Counted from the stretch's first letter, positions 9,029 to 18,223 are shown. The stretch: 64,000 bases of DNA from Nonomuraea typhae (GCF_009760925.1 NZ_VRLV01000003.1:186001-250000), one strand, 5' to 3'. Made by a program: numbers and translations. The notes: generated by a model from the letters alone, not told the origin.

Positions 9029-9062
9029 GGTCCCCGCCTCCGCGGTCAGGAGTGCGGGGACC
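9029..9062. terminator. Bidirectional hairpin terminator
   Basis: Inverted repeat with perfect 9-bp arms (GGTCCCCGC at 9029 and GCGGGGACC at 9054) and a 16-base loop. It lies between the convergent SARP and ispD genes. There is no U-tract, as is common in actinomycetes. Confidence 0.65.
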
Positions 9063-9085
9063 TTGGCGTTCCCTCCCCCGGGACC

Positions 9086-9802
9086 CTAGGAGGCGTCCTG
9101 GGTGGCGAACAGCAGCTCGGCGATGCGCAGGTCGGCAGGGTGGGTGATCTTGATGTTGCGCTCGCTGCCCGGCACCAGGTGGATCGGCACCTCGGGCAGG
9201 TAGCGCAGCAGCACGCCGCAGTCGTCGGTGGCCGGCTGCTTGTCGAAGTCCGGATCGGCCAGCGCCCGTTCGTACGCCTCCCTGATCACCGACAGCCTGA
9301 AGCACTGCGGCGTCTGGCTGCGCCGGAGCGTCGCGCGGTCCAGCACCGCGCCGATGGACTCGCCGTCCGCGGTGGGAGCCGCGGCCAGGATCGTGTCGGA
9401 GCTGGGGATCGCCACGTTGACGGCCCGGTGGGTCTCCAGGGCCTTCACGCATTCGGCGATGATCCGGGGCGACACCAGGGGGCGCACGGCGTCGTGCAGC
9501 AGCACGTCGCACTCCTGCGTGCCGAGCGCCTGAAGCGCCCGCCACGTGGTCTCGGTACGGCTCGCGCCGCCTTCCACGATCTTGGTGACCTTGCGGTAGC
9601 CGCCCCGGTCCACGATCTCGCGTATCCGGCCGGCGTACCCGGGCGTCATCAGCACCACGATCTCGTCGATCTCGGGCGCGCTCTCGAACACGGCGATCGA
9701 GTGCTCGATGATCGTCTTTCCCGCGACCTCGACGAGCTGCTTGGGCATGGCCAGCCCTACCCGTTGCCCCACGCCGCCGGCGAGCAGCACGCCGATCGCC
9801 AT
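9086..9802 (-). CDS. ispD: 2-C-methyl-D-erythritol 4-phosphate cytidylyltransferase (IspD-like)
   Basis: 238 residues, nucleotidyltransferase fold: LLAGGVGQRVG P-loop-like start with MPKQ (residues 4-22), the substrate segment VEGGASRTET (about 75), LLHDAVRPLV (about 100), SQTPQCFRL (about 155) and NIKITHPADL (about 213). It would couple CTP to MEP, the third MEP-pathway step. TarI-type ribitol-phosphate cytidylyltransferases share most of these motifs, so the assignment rests partly on clustering with ispG, ispH, dxs and dxr. The ATG at 9802 is preferred over upstream starts because GGAGAAGG precedes it and the fold starts there. A SARP-type promoter lies upstream. Confidence 0.78.
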   Translation of the reverse strand: MAIGVLLAGGVGQRVGLAMPKQLVEVAGKTIIEHSIAVFESAPEIDEIVVLMTPGYAGRIREIVDRGGYRKVTKIVEGGASRTETTWRALQALGTQECDVLLHDAVRPLVSPRIIAECVKALETHRAVNVAIPSSDTILAAAPTADGESIGAVLDRATLRRSQTPQCFRLSVIREAYERALADPDFDKQPATDDCGVLLRYLPEVPIHLVPGSERNIKITHPADLRIAELLFATQDAS

Positions 9803-9830
9803 GACCTTCTCCTCTCCGCCGGATGCTGCG

Positions 9831-9863
9831 AGATTCGCCGGAGCGACTCGAGCCACACTCGAG
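9831..9863 (-). promoter_or_regulatory. SARP-type promoter of ispD
   Basis: Read on the minus strand, heptamers TCGAGTG (9862-9856) and TCGAGTC (9851-9845) are separated by 4 bp, an 11-bp period. Exactly 8 bp after the second comes GAATCT (9836-9831), a usable -10. This is the geometry described for DnrI and ActII-ORF4 sites. The start codon follows about 22 bases after the expected transcript start. The core CTCGAG is palindromic, so the boxes could also serve the divergent prenyl synthase gene. Confidence 0.65.
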
Positions 9864-9897
9864 AATCAATTGACTGGCGCGCTCCCGGGACGCGGCT

Positions 9898-9941
9898 GGG
9901 ACAACGTGCCCAGGAACTTAGGACTGAATGCCTCCTAGCGT
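9898..9941 (+). promoter_or_regulatory. Candidate activator site plus -10 for the prenyl synthase/MEP operon
   Basis: GGGACAACGTGCCCAGG (9898-9914) matches the element at 2052-2068 in 15 of 17 bases. A GGAC repeat follows 23 bases after the element start in both copies, and TAGCGT (9936-9941) sits at the same distance as TACGTT does at 2090. With this -10 the transcript would begin at about 9948, on or next to the ATG at 9949. Confidence 0.55.
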
Positions 9942-9948
9942 GTGGCGT

Positions 9949-10974
9949 ATGACGCCTGAGGCGATGACCGTAAATTACACTGCGGTACGGCAGGGGCTCG
10001 ATTCTGTACTGGTCGATTTCCTGCGTGAAAAGCTGAATTCGCTGCCTGATTCACGCCTCGAGAATCTGATCGACCATCTCTGCGAATTCGTGATCCACGG
10101 CGGAAAGCGGCTGCGGCCGCTGCTCTGCTACTACGGCTGGGAGACCGTCGAGGAGGCCGGCGAGCGCACCAGCGTGCTGCGCGCGGCCGCCTCGCTGGAG
10201 CTCTTCCACGCCTTCGCGCTCATCCACGACGACATCATGGACGCCTCGGCCATGCGCAGGGGACGTCCGACGCTGCACAAGGCGCTCTCGGTCAACGACG
10301 CGATCCTGCTCGGCGACATCGCGCTGGTGTGGTCGGACGAGATGCTGCATGCCAGCGGGGTCGACCCGCAGCGTCTGATCGCCGTGCGCAGCCTGGTGGA
10401 GGCCATGCGTGCCGAAGCGCTCTACGGCCAGTGCCTGGACCTGCAGGCCACCGGAGGCGCGAAGGACGATCTGGACCTCGCCACCACGGTCGTGCGTTAC
10501 AAGACCGCGAAGTACACCGTGGAACGCCCGCTCCACGTAGGCGCCGCGCTGGCCGGAGGCGGCCCGGAGGTGCTGCGTTCGTGCACCGCCTACGCGCTGC
10601 CGATCGGTGAGGCATTCCAGCTCAGGGACGACGTGCTGGGCGTCTTCGGCCACCCGGACGTGACGGGCAAGTCGGCCGTGGAGGACCTGCGCGAGGGCAA
10701 GGTGACCGTGCTGATCGCCACCGCTCTGTCGCTGGCCGACTCGAAGCAGATCGAGCTTCTGAACCGCCTGCTGGGCAATCCGGAGCTGGACGAGGCGGGC
10801 GCCGAGCGGGTGCGCGAACTGCTCGTGGACACCGGGGCTCTCAAGCACGTCGAGGACATGATCCGCCGGCGTCGCGAGGAGGGGCTGGCCGCGCTGGAGG
10901 CTGCGCCGTTCCGTCCCGAGGCCGTCGTGGCCCTTCGGGAGATCGCCTACGCCACCACCGAGCGCGTCTCATGA
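9949..10974 (+). CDS. Polyprenyl (geranylgeranyl-type) diphosphate synthase
   Basis: 341 residues, all-helical trans-prenyl synthase fold. The first Asp-rich motif DDIMD lies in ALIHDDIMDASAMRRG (about residue 85) and the second region is FQLRDDVLGVFG (about 225), the RDD-type variant common in actinomycete GGPP synthases. GGKRLRPLL (about 45) binds IPP. A Phe five residues before the first motif favours short products (C15-C20), but length cannot be fixed by eye. Start 9949 is inferred from the promoter geometry; 9928 and 9964 are alternatives in frame. It is followed at 10 bp by ispH, giving an operon with ispG and dxs that supplies precursors and condenses them. Confidence 0.87.
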   Translation: MTPEAMTVNYTAVRQGLDSVLVDFLREKLNSLPDSRLENLIDHLCEFVIHGGKRLRPLLCYYGWETVEEAGERTSVLRAAASLELFHAFALIHDDIMDASAMRRGRPTLHKALSVNDAILLGDIALVWSDEMLHASGVDPQRLIAVRSLVEAMRAEALYGQCLDLQATGGAKDDLDLATTVVRYKTAKYTVERPLHVGAALAGGGPEVLRSCTAYALPIGEAFQLRDDVLGVFGHPDVTGKSAVEDLREGKVTVLIATALSLADSKQIELLNRLLGNPELDEAGAERVRELLVDTGALKHVEDMIRRRREEGLAALEAAPFRPEAVVALREIAYATTERVS

Positions 10975-10984
10975 GAGGTGAGGA

Positions 10985-11947
10985 ATGGACAAGCGGGTGC
11001 TGCTCGCCAGCCCGCGGGGTTACTGCGCGGGGGTCGACCGGGCGGTGGAGACCGTCCGCAAGGCATTGGATCTGTATGGACCGCCCATCTATGTGCGCAA
11101 GGAGATCGTCCACAACAAGCATGTGGTCGAGAGACTGCGCGGTATGGGAGCGATCTTCGTAGAGGAGGCCGACGAGGTGCCGCACGGCGCCACGGTGGTC
11201 TTCTCCGCGCACGGCATCTCGCCCGAGGTGCGCCGCTCCGCCGCGGAGCGTTCGCTGAAGACGATCGATGCGACCTGCCCTTTGGTGACCAAGGTGCACA
11301 ACGAAGCGCGCCGGTTCGCCTCCGAGGGCTACGACATCCTGTTCATCGGCCATGAAGGGCATGAGGAGGTCGAGGGCACGATCGGCGAGGCGCCCGAATC
11401 CATCACCCTGGTCGACGGCGCGGACGGCGTCGCCAACGTGGAGGTGAAGGACCCGTCCCGCGTGATCTGGCTGTCGCAGACGACCCTGTCGGTGGATGAG
11501 ACCATGACAACGGTGTCACGGTTGAAGGAGCGTTTCCCGCTGCTGGAGGCTCCGCCCAGCGACGACATCTGCTACGCGACGCAGAACCGCCAGATGGAGG
11601 TCAAGGCGATCGCGCCCGAGTCCGACGTCCTCATCGTCGTCGGCTCGAAGAACTCCTCCAACTCGGTGCGCCTGTGCGAGGTCGCTCTGGAGGCCGGCGC
11701 GGGCGCCTCCTACCTGGTCGACTACGCCCACGAGATCGACGAGGCGTGGGTGCGCGACGCCACCACCATCGGGCTCACCGCCGGCGCCTCGGTGCCGGAC
11801 GAGCTGGTCCAGGACGTGCTGGCGTGGCTGGCCGAGCGCGGATTCAACGACGTCCAGGAGACGTCGGGCCCACGCGAGGGCACCGTCTTCGCGTTGCCGC
11901 CGGAGCTCCGCGCCGATCTGCGCGCGGCACAGGAGGGAGCGTCATGA
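10985..11947 (+). CDS. ispH: 4-Hydroxy-3-methylbut-2-enyl diphosphate reductase
   Basis: 320 residues, complete. The three iron-sulfur cysteines are in RGYCAG (residue 14), DATCPL (about 98) and [10 protein letters not shown] (about 197), with the proton-relay Glu and Thr in the [13 protein letters not shown] region (about 125). IspH makes IPP and DMAPP, the last MEP step. GTGAGGA precedes the ATG and the stop overlaps the start of ispG. Probably a pathway-dedicated copy next to a housekeeping one elsewhere (inference from its clustering with Ebo genes). Confidence 0.95.
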   Translation: MDKRVLLASPRGYCAGVDRAVETVRKALDLYGPPIYVRKEIVHNKHVVERLRGMGAIFVEEADEVPHGATVVFSAHGISPEVRRSAAERSLKTIDATCPLVTKVHNEARRFASEGYDILFIGHEGHEEVEGTIGEAPESITLVDGADGVANVEVKDPSRVIWLSQTTLSVDETMTTVSRLKERFPLLEAPPSDDICYATQNRQMEVKAIAPESDVLIVVGSKNSSNSVRLCEVALEAGAGASYLVDYAHEIDEAWVRDATTIGLTAGASVPDELVQDVLAWLAERGFNDVQETSGPREGTVFALPPELRADLRAAQEGAS

Positions 11948-13056
11948 CCGCCGTCCAGCTTGGGCTGCCGGAACAGCGCCTGACCAAGCGCCGCAAGTCG
12001 CGCCAGGTGATGGTCGGCGACGTGCCGGTCGGCGGCGATGCCCCGGTCTCCGTGCAGTCGATGTGCACCACGGTGACCGCCAACATCGACGCGACGCTCC
12101 AGCAGATCGCCGAGCTCACCGCGTCCGGGTGTCAGATCGTCCGCGTCGCGGTGCCGTCCCAGGACGACGCCGACGCGCTGCCGATCATCGCCAAGAAGTC
12201 GCCGATCCCGGTGATCGCCGACATTCACTTCCAGCCCAAGTACGTCTTCGCCGCGCTCGAAGCCGGGTGCGCGGCCGTCCGGGTGAACCCGGGCAACATC
12301 AAGAAGTTCGACGACAAGGTCGCGGAGATCGCCAAGGCCGCCGCCGACGTGGGCACGCCGATCCGCATCGGCGTCAACGCCGGCTCGCTCGACCCTCGCC
12401 TGCTGAAGAAGTACGGCAAGGCCACGCCGGACGCCCTGGTCGAATCCGCGCTGTGGGAGTGCTCGCTGTTCGAGGAGCACGGCTTCCGCGACATCAAGAT
12501 CTCCGTCAAGCACCACGACCCCGTGGTGATGATTCAGGCATATCGCCAGCTCGCCAAGGCCTGTGAGTACCCGCTGCACCTCGGAGTCACCGAGGCGGGT
12601 CCGGCCTTCCAGGGCACGGTGAAGTCCTCGGTCGCGTTCGGCGCGCTCCTGGCCGAGGGAATCGGTGACACGATCCGGGTCTCGCTGTCGGCGCCGCCGG
12701 TGGAAGAGGTCAAGGTCGGTACTCAGATCCTGGAGTCTCTCGGGCTGCGGGAGCGCGGCCTGGAAATCGTGTCCTGCCCTTCGTGCGGGCGCGCCCAGGT
12801 GGACGTATATCGCCTCACCGAAGAGGTGATGGCGGCGTTGGAGGGATTCCCGGCGCCTTTGCGCGTGGCCGTGATGGGCTGCGTCGTCAACGGTCCCGGT
12901 GAGGCCCGTGAGGCGGACCTGGGTGTCGCCTCCGGGAACGGCAAGGGCCAGATCTTCGTCAAGGGGAAGGTCGTCAAGACCGTCCCCGAGTCTCAGATCG
13001 CCGAGGCCTTGGTGGAGGAGGCAATGAAGCTCGGCGAGCAGATGGGCGTGATATGA
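11944..13056 (+). CDS. ispG: 4-Hydroxy-3-methylbut-2-en-1-yl diphosphate synthase
   Basis: 370 residues. The N-terminal TIM barrel carries [13 protein letters not shown] and VRVNPGN (about 105-120). The C-terminal reductase-like domain binds a 4Fe-4S cluster through SCPSCGR (about residue 275) and [10 protein letters not shown] (about 315). It converts MEcPP to HMBPP using ferredoxin or flavodoxin. ATG 11944 overlaps the ispH stop, and its own stop overlaps dxs, so the three are translated as one coupled unit. Confidence 0.95.
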   Translation: MTAVQLGLPEQRLTKRRKSRQVMVGDVPVGGDAPVSVQSMCTTVTANIDATLQQIAELTASGCQIVRVAVPSQDDADALPIIAKKSPIPVIADIHFQPKYVFAALEAGCAAVRVNPGNIKKFDDKVAEIAKAAADVGTPIRIGVNAGSLDPRLLKKYGKATPDALVESALWECSLFEEHGFRDIKISVKHHDPVVMIQAYRQLAKACEYPLHLGVTEAGPAFQGTVKSSVAFGALLAEGIGDTIRVSLSAPPVEEVKVGTQILESLGLRERGLEIVSCPSCGRAQVDVYRLTEEVMAALEGFPAPLRVAVMGCVVNGPGEAREADLGVASGNGKGQIFVKGKVVKTVPESQIAEALVEEAMKLGEQMGVI

Positions 13057-14924
13057 GCAGTCTTCTGCAGCGGATAGCCAATCCCAGTGACCTGAAGGCC
13101 GTGGACCCACGGGACCTGCCGGAACTGGCCGACGAGATCAGGAGGCTGCTGGTCCAGGTGGTGTCGAAGACCGGAGGCCATCTCGGTCCCAGTCTCGGCG
13201 TGGTGGAGCTGACGATCGCGCTCCACCGCGTCTTCGACTCCCCCAAGGACCCGATCATCTGGGACACCGGCCACCAGGCGTACGTGCATAAGATCCTGAC
13301 CGGGCGGGCCGGGACGTTCTCCACCCTCCGTCAGGAGGGCGGCCTTTCGGGCTATCCGAGCCGCTCCGAGTCGGAGCACGACTTCGTGGAGAACTCCCAC
13401 GCCTCCACCTCCCTGTCGTACGCCGACGGCCTGGCCAAGGCGGCCAAGCTGCGCGGCGAGACGAACCGGACCGTGGTGGCCGTGATCGGCGACGGCGCGC
13501 TGACCGGAGGCATGGCCTGGGAGGCGCTCAACAACATCGCGGGCGTCAAGGACCTGCCCTGCGTGATCGTGGTGAACGACAACGGCCGCTCCTACTCGCC
13601 GACCATCGGCGGGCTCGCGACCCATCTGTCCTCACTCCGGCTCACCCGCTCGTACGAGGACCTGCTGGCCGGGGCCAAGGAGAAGCTGAGCGGCTACCCG
13701 GCGCTGTACAGCGCGCTGCACGGGCTCAAGCAGGGGCTCAAGGACATCTTCACGCCGCAGGGGATGTTCGAGGACCTGGGGCTGAAGTACTTCGGCCCGA
13801 TCGACGGCACCGACGAGCCCGCGGTGGAGGCCGCGCTGCGCGCGGCCCGCGACTTCCGCGGACCGGTCATCGTGCACGTGATCACCAAGAAGGGCAGCGG
13901 GTACCTCCCGGCGGAGAACCACGAGGAGGACTGCTTCCACGCGACCGGCGCGTTCGACCCGGTCACCGGCACGGGGGCGCCCAAGGTGGCGGGCTGGACC
14001 GACGTGTTCAGCGAGGAGCTCGTCAAGCTCGGCGCGGAACGCGACGACCTGGTCGGGATCACCGCCGCCATGCTGTATCCGACCGGGCTGGCCGCCTTCG
14101 CCGACGCCTACCCCGAGCGCTGCTTCGACGTCGGCATCGCCGAACAGCACGCGCTGACCAGTGCCGCCGGTCTGGCCTACGGCGGGCTGCACCCGGTGGT
14201 CGCGATCTACTCCACCTTCCTCAACCGCGCCTTCGACCAGGTGCTCATGGACGTCGCCCTGCACAAGCTGCCGGTCACGATAGTGCTGGACCGCGCTGGG
14301 GTGACGGGTGACGACGGAGCCAGCCACAACGGCATGTGGGACCTGTCGATCCTGCAGGTCGTGCCCGGGCTGCGCATCGCGGCGCCGCGTGACGCCGACC
14401 GGCTGCGCACGCTGTTGCGGGAGGCCGTGGCCGTGGAGGGGCCGACCGTCGTGCGCTTCCCCAAGGGTGCCATCTCCGAGCCAATCGAAGCCGTCGGCCG
14501 GCTCGGTGCCATGGACGTGCTCCGCAAGTCCGGCTCCGTCTCGGCGGACGTGCTGATCGTCGCCGTCGGCCCGATGGCCGCCACCGCGCTGGAGGCGGCG
14601 CAGATCTTGGAGTCGGAGGGCATCCAGGCCACGGTGGTCGACCCCCTGTGGGTCAAGCCTCTGGAGGAGGAACTGGTCACCGCCGCGGAGTCGCACCGCC
14701 TGGTGGCCGTCGTGGAGGACAACGGCCGGGTCAACGGGGTCGGCGACGCGGTGGCGCGGCTGCTGCGCGATGCCGACTCCGCTGTGCCGGTGCGTTCCTT
14801 CGGTCTTCCGCAGCAGTTCCTCAACCACGCCAAGCGGGCGGCCATCCTGGCCCAGAACGGGCTGACCGGCGCCGACCTGGCCAGGGACATCAGCCGTACG
14901 TTGCGGCCGGCCCTGGCCCGCTGA
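13053..14924 (+). CDS. dxs: 1-Deoxy-D-xylulose-5-phosphate synthase
   Basis: 623 residues, full length. The thiamine diphosphate motif is [16 protein letters not shown] (about residue 148) with the closing Asn, GGHLGPSLG near 45 holds the catalytic His region, and the pyrimidine domain has DVGIAEQHA (about 360) with the conserved Glu. A transketolase C-terminal domain follows. It condenses pyruvate and glyceraldehyde-3-phosphate and is the usual flux-controlling step of the MEP pathway, so a clustered copy suits a boosted terpenoid supply. Last gene of the prenyl synthase operon; a strong hairpin follows. Confidence 0.95.
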   Translation: MSSLLQRIANPSDLKAVDPRDLPELADEIRRLLVQVVSKTGGHLGPSLGVVELTIALHRVFDSPKDPIIWDTGHQAYVHKILTGRAGTFSTLRQEGGLSGYPSRSESEHDFVENSHASTSLSYADGLAKAAKLRGETNRTVVAVIGDGALTGGMAWEALNNIAGVKDLPCVIVVNDNGRSYSPTIGGLATHLSSLRLTRSYEDLLAGAKEKLSGYPALYSALHGLKQGLKDIFTPQGMFEDLGLKYFGPIDGTDEPAVEAALRAARDFRGPVIVHVITKKGSGYLPAENHEEDCFHATGAFDPVTGTGAPKVAGWTDVFSEELVKLGAERDDLVGITAAMLYPTGLAAFADAYPERCFDVGIAEQHALTSAAGLAYGGLHPVVAIYSTFLNRAFDQVLMDVALHKLPVTIVLDRAGVTGDDGASHNGMWDLSILQVVPGLRIAAPRDADRLRTLLREAVAVEGPTVVRFPKGAISEPIEAVGRLGAMDVLRKSGSVSADVLIVAVGPMAATALEAAQILESEGIQATVVDPLWVKPLEEELVTAAESHRLVAVVEDNGRVNGVGDAVARLLRDADSAVPVRSFGLPQQFLNHAKRAAILAQNGLTGADLARDISRTLRPALAR

Positions 14925-15009
14925 CACGCCGTTCGATCAAGCAACGCCCGAGTTCTGCCGCTGCGTGAGCGGCTCGTTTGCCCCCAACAGCCAGCCGCGG
15001 CGGCGCGGC

Positions 15010-15053
15010 CAGGGCCCCGGTTCAGGTGTCGGAGTGCACCGGCCGGGGTCCTG
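15010..15053. terminator. Hairpin terminator between dxs and the response regulator
   Basis: Arms of 11 bp (CAGGGCCCCGG at 15010 and CCGGGGTCCTG at 15043, one G-U pair) with a 22-base loop, placed between convergent genes. It can serve both strands. Confidence 0.65.
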
Positions 15054-15069
15054 GCGTCACCGGCGTGGC

Positions 15070-15738
15070 TCAGGACGCGAGCCAGCCGGGGATGATCATT
15101 CCGGCCTCGTAGGCGAGCACCACGATCTGCGCCCGGTCGCGGACCGACAGTTTGGTCATGATGCGGCTGACGTGGGTCTTCGCGGTGGCGGGGCTGAGCA
15201 CGAGACGCTCGGCGATCTCGTTGTTCGACAGGCCCGCCGCCACCAGTGTCATGACCTCGCGCTCGCGTTCGGTGAGCGCGTTGAGCTCGGGCCCGGGCTC
15301 GGGGCGCTTGACCCGGTCGGCGAACTCGGCGATCAGCCGCCGCGTGATCGACGGCGAGATGAGGGCGTCGCCCCTGGCCACGACCCGGACCGCGTGGATC
15401 AGCTCGGCCGGCTCGGTGTCCTTGACCAGGAAGCCGCTGGCGCCCGCCCGCAGCGCGCCGTACACGTAGTCGTCCAGGTCGAACGTGGTCAGGATGATCA
15501 CCTTCACGCCGTTCAGCCCGGAGTCGTCGGCGATCTTGCGGGTGGCCTCCAGGCCGTCGAGCTTGGGCATGCGGATGTCCATCAGCACCACGTCGGGGCG
15601 GTGTTCGTGGGCCGCGGCGATGGCCGCGGCGCCATCGGGGGCCTCGGCGACGACCTCGATGTCATCCTCGTCGGTGAGGATGGACCGGAACCCGGCACGC
15701 ACGAGAGTCTGGTCGTCGGCGAGCACTACGCGGATCAT
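15070..15738 (-). CDS. NarL/LuxR-family response regulator
   Basis: 222 residues. The receiver domain (1-120) shows DDQTLVR, the phosphoacceptor in VVLMDIRMP (Asp near 54), LTTF and GASGFLVKD with the conserved Lys. The C-terminal LuxR helix-turn-helix runs from LTEREREVMTLVA to SPATAKTHVSRIM (about 150-205). It overlaps its kinase gene by 4 bp. Together they form the pair directly downstream of dxr on the same strand. LuxR-type regulators bind short inverted repeats, so the palindromic half of the elements at 2052 and 9898 are possible targets (inference). Confidence 0.92.
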   Translation of the reverse strand: MIRVVLADDQTLVRAGFRSILTDEDDIEVVAEAPDGAAAIAAAHEHRPDVVLMDIRMPKLDGLEATRKIADDSGLNGVKVIILTTFDLDDYVYGALRAGASGFLVKDTEPAELIHAVRVVARGDALISPSITRRLIAEFADRVKRPEPGPELNALTEREREVMTLVAAGLSNNEIAERLVLSPATAKTHVSRIMTKLSVRDRAQIVVLAYEAGMIIPGWLAS

Positions 15739-16859
15739 GAAGCCCCGTTCAATGGCAGGTGGACGACGACGCGGAAACCGCCTTCGGGGCGCGGGCCCGC
15801 CTCCAGGCTGCCGCCGAGCGCTGCGGCGCGCTCGCGCATGCCCTGCAGGCCGAAGCCGGTGCCCCCGTCGAAGGTGGCGCCCGGACCATCATCCTCCACG
15901 CGGATCATGATATTTCCGGACGTGTTACTGATGGTTAATGTTGCCTGATTTGTTCCTGAATGGCGGGAAACATTCGTCAGCGCCTCCCTGATGATGCGGC
16001 TGGCGGCCACGTCCGCCTCGGCCGGCACGGTGTCCAGCGGGCCGGACAGCTCCGTGGTCACCTCCAGGCCGGAGGCCGCGACCAGGGCGTCTACCCGGGC
16101 CAGGCTGTCGGCGGGCGCGGTCGGCGCGTCCTCGTCCACCTGCCGCAGCACTCCGAGCGTGATCCGCAGCCCGCGCAGCGTCTCCTTGCTGGCGTCCTTG
16201 ATCGTGCGTAACGCCTGCTCGGCGTCCTCGGGCCGTTTCTTCAGCCCGTGCAAGGCGGCGGCCGCCTGCACATTGATCATGGAGATGTTGTGCCCGAGCA
16301 CGTCGTGCAGTTCCCGGGCGATGCGCAGCCGCTCCTCGCTCGCGCGCCGCCTGGCCTCCTCTTCCTTGCTGTGCTCGGCCTCAAGGGCACGCCGCTCCGC
16401 CTCCTCCAGGTACGCCCTGCGGTTGCGGGTGACCCCGCCGAACGCGATGGACGCTACCACCCATCCGGCGATCGCGACGAACAGGGTGTCGTCCACATGT
16501 CCGACACCACGGGCCTCGCCGTACCCCATGGCCAGCATCAGGGTCGACCCCATGGCGACGGCCGCGATGAGCCGGCCCTGGTCGGCGGCGGTGAAGAGCA
16601 CGATGAAGACGAGGATGGCGATCGGGCCGTCGAACCGCGACTCCGGATAGTAGACGGCGACGGAGACGCCCACGATGATCAGTGCCGCGACCGGGTAGCT
16701 GCGCCGCGCCAGCGTCCCCGCGGACGCCGTGACCAGCAGCACGAGGTCGAGCGCGTTGGCATCGCGGACGTCTTCGACCAAAAAGGTGCCCAGCGTGCCG
16801 AGCAATATGCTGGCGATCGCCACGAGCGACATGAGCGTGTGGGCGGACGGCCTTCGCAT
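15735..16859 (-). CDS. Sensor histidine kinase (HisKA_3/DesK type)
   Basis: 374 residues. About five hydrophobic segments in residues 8-150 form a membrane sensor with little extracellular sequence, followed by a coiled region rich in Glu and Arg. The dimerisation motif RIARELHDVLGHNIS (about 185) has the phosphoacceptor His, and the ATP-binding domain ends with VEDDGPG and GFGLQGMRERAAALGG. It phosphorylates the overlapping response regulator. A TTA codon lies at codon 308 within a short AT-rich patch (about 15905-15970), unlike the rest of the gene. The signal sensed is unknown. Confidence 0.92.
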   Translation of the reverse strand: MRRPSAHTLMSLVAIASILLGTLGTFLVEDVRDANALDLVLLVTASAGTLARRSYPVAALIIVGVSVAVYYPESRFDGPIAILVFIVLFTAADQGRLIAAVAMGSTLMLAMGYGEARGVGHVDDTLFVAIAGWVVASIAFGGVTRNRRAYLEEAERRALEAEHSKEEEARRRASEERLRIARELHDVLGHNISMINVQAAAALHGLKKRPEDAEQALRTIKDASKETLRGLRITLGVLRQVDEDAPTAPADSLARVDALVAASGLEVTTELSGPLDTVPAEADVAASRIIREALTNVSRHSGTNQATLTISNTSGNIMIRVEDDGPGATFDGGTGFGLQGMRERAAALGGSLEAGPRPEGGFRVVVHLPLNGAS

Positions 16860-16930
16860 GCTCCCATTCTGGACGGGTATTGCGGATAAATGCCTACTAT
16901 GTGGATGCGGAGTTCAGATCTTCAGGGCGC

Positions 16931-18121
16931 TCAGCGGGACTGCCCGGCGGTGAGCTCGGCCGCCCGCGCACGAGCCCAGGCGTCGGCCGCGAGCACCTCC
17001 TCCACGGACTCGGCGGCGGTGACCCGGTGCTCCTCCACCACCGTCGCCACCGTGTCCACGATCGCCGGGAACGGCAGGCCGCCCCGCAGGAACGCCTCCA
17101 CGCACACCTCGTTGGCCGCGTTGTAGACGGCCGGCGCGGTGCCGCCCTCGGTACCGACGTGCCGGGCCAGGGCGACCGCGGGGAACGCCACGTCGTCCAG
17201 CGGCTCGAACGTCCACGTGTGCGCCTTGGCCCAGTCGATGGGCCGGGCCGCGTCGGGCACGCGGCGCGGATGGCCGAGGGCGAGCGCGATCGGCAGCCGC
17301 ATGTCGGGCGGGCTGGCCTGGCACATGGTCGAGCCGTCGACGTACTCGACCATGGAGTGGATGATCGACTGCGGGTGGACCACCACCTCGATGCGGTCGA
17401 AGTCCAGGTCGAACAGCAGGTGCGCCTCGATCACCTCCAGGCCCTTGTTCACCAGGGTCGCGGAGTTGATGGTGATCACCGGTCCCATGGACCAGGTGGG
17501 GTGGGCCAGGGCCATCTCAGGGGTGACGCCGCTCATCTCGTCCCGGCGCAGACCCCGGAACGGCCCGCCGCTGGCGGTCACCACGAGCTGCCGGACGCTG
17601 CCCGGATCGTACGCCTCCGGCCCCGAGGCCCACAGGCATTGCTGCAGCGCCGAGTGCTCGGAGTCGACCGGCAGGATCTGCCCGGGCGCGGCCAGCCGCT
17701 TCACCAGCGGCCCGCCGATGATCAGGGACTCCTTGTTGGCCAGGGCCAGCGTCCTGCCCGCCTCCAGCGCCACCAGCGTGGAGGTCAGCCCGAGCGCGCC
17801 GGTGATGCCGTTGAGCACGGTGTCGCACTGCCAGGCCGCCACCTCCGCGACTCCTTCGGGGCCGCCCAGCACGACGGGCTCGGCGCCGTGCCCGGCCAGC
17901 GCCTCCTTCAGCGCGGGCACCGCCGCCGCGTCGGCCACGGCCACCGCCTCGACCCCGAACTCGGCGGCCTGCCGGGCCAGCAGCCCGACCCGGCCGCCTC
18001 CCGCCGCCAGCGCGGCGACCTTGAAGCCGCCGGGATTGGCCCCGATGACGTCGAGGGCCTGGGTGCCGATCGAGCCGGTGGAGCCGAGGAGGACGACGGA
18101 GCGGATGGTCTCTGCATACAC
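16931..18121 (-). CDS. dxr: 1-Deoxy-D-xylulose 5-phosphate reductoisomerase
   Basis: 396 residues. The NADPH motif [10 protein letters not shown] is at residues 12-21, followed by LANKESLI (about 128), the metal/substrate segments PVDSEHSA (about 150) and TASGGPFRG (about 183), the flexible loop HPTWSMG (about 210) and NAANEV near 335. It converts DXP to MEP, the second MEP step. The start is GTG at 18121, which coincides with the transcript start predicted from an upstream SARP-type promoter, so the message may be leaderless. The two-component genes follow 71 bp downstream on the same strand. Confidence 0.94.
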   Translation of the reverse strand: MYAETIRSVVLLGSTGSIGTQALDVIGANPGGFKVAALAAGGGRVGLLARQAAEFGVEAVAVADAAAVPALKEALAGHGAEPVVLGGPEGVAEVAAWQCDTVLNGITGALGLTSTLVALEAGRTLALANKESLIIGGPLVKRLAAPGQILPVDSEHSALQQCLWASGPEAYDPGSVRQLVVTASGGPFRGLRRDEMSGVTPEMALAHPTWSMGPVITINSATLVNKGLEVIEAHLLFDLDFDRIEVVVHPQSIIHSMVEYVDGSTMCQASPPDMRLPIALALGHPRRVPDAARPIDWAKAHTWTFEPLDDVAFPAVALARHVGTEGGTAPAVYNAANEVCVEAFLRGGLPFPAIVDTVATVVEEHRVTAAESVEEVLAADAWARARAAELTAGQSR

Positions 18122-18127
18122 CCGTCC

Positions 18128-18171
18128 ACTGTTCTCGCCGGCTCTCGAGTTCGGCTCGAATGCCGCTCGAG
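18128..18171 (-). promoter_or_regulatory. Three-box SARP-type promoter of dxr
   Basis: On the minus strand three heptamers TCGAGCG (18170-18164), TCGAGCC (18159-18153) and TCGAGAG (18148-18142) are each separated by 4 bp. Exactly 8 bp later comes AACAGT (18133-18128) as -10, giving a transcript start at or near the GTG of dxr. TCGAGnn with 11-bp period is the known binding pattern of DnrI and ActII-ORF4. This is the strongest operator in the window. Confidence 0.75.
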
Positions 18172-18223
18172 TTGCGGCGCCGCCGGCCGGGGTCGCGCGA
18201 GCGGCCCTTTCCCCTGAGCTCGG

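Noticed and set aside
9928..9948. Upstream ATG of the prenyl synthase as start codon
   Set aside because: It would lie between the predicted activator site and the -10 box, ahead of the expected transcript start. ATG 9949 fits better, though the upstream start is not excluded.
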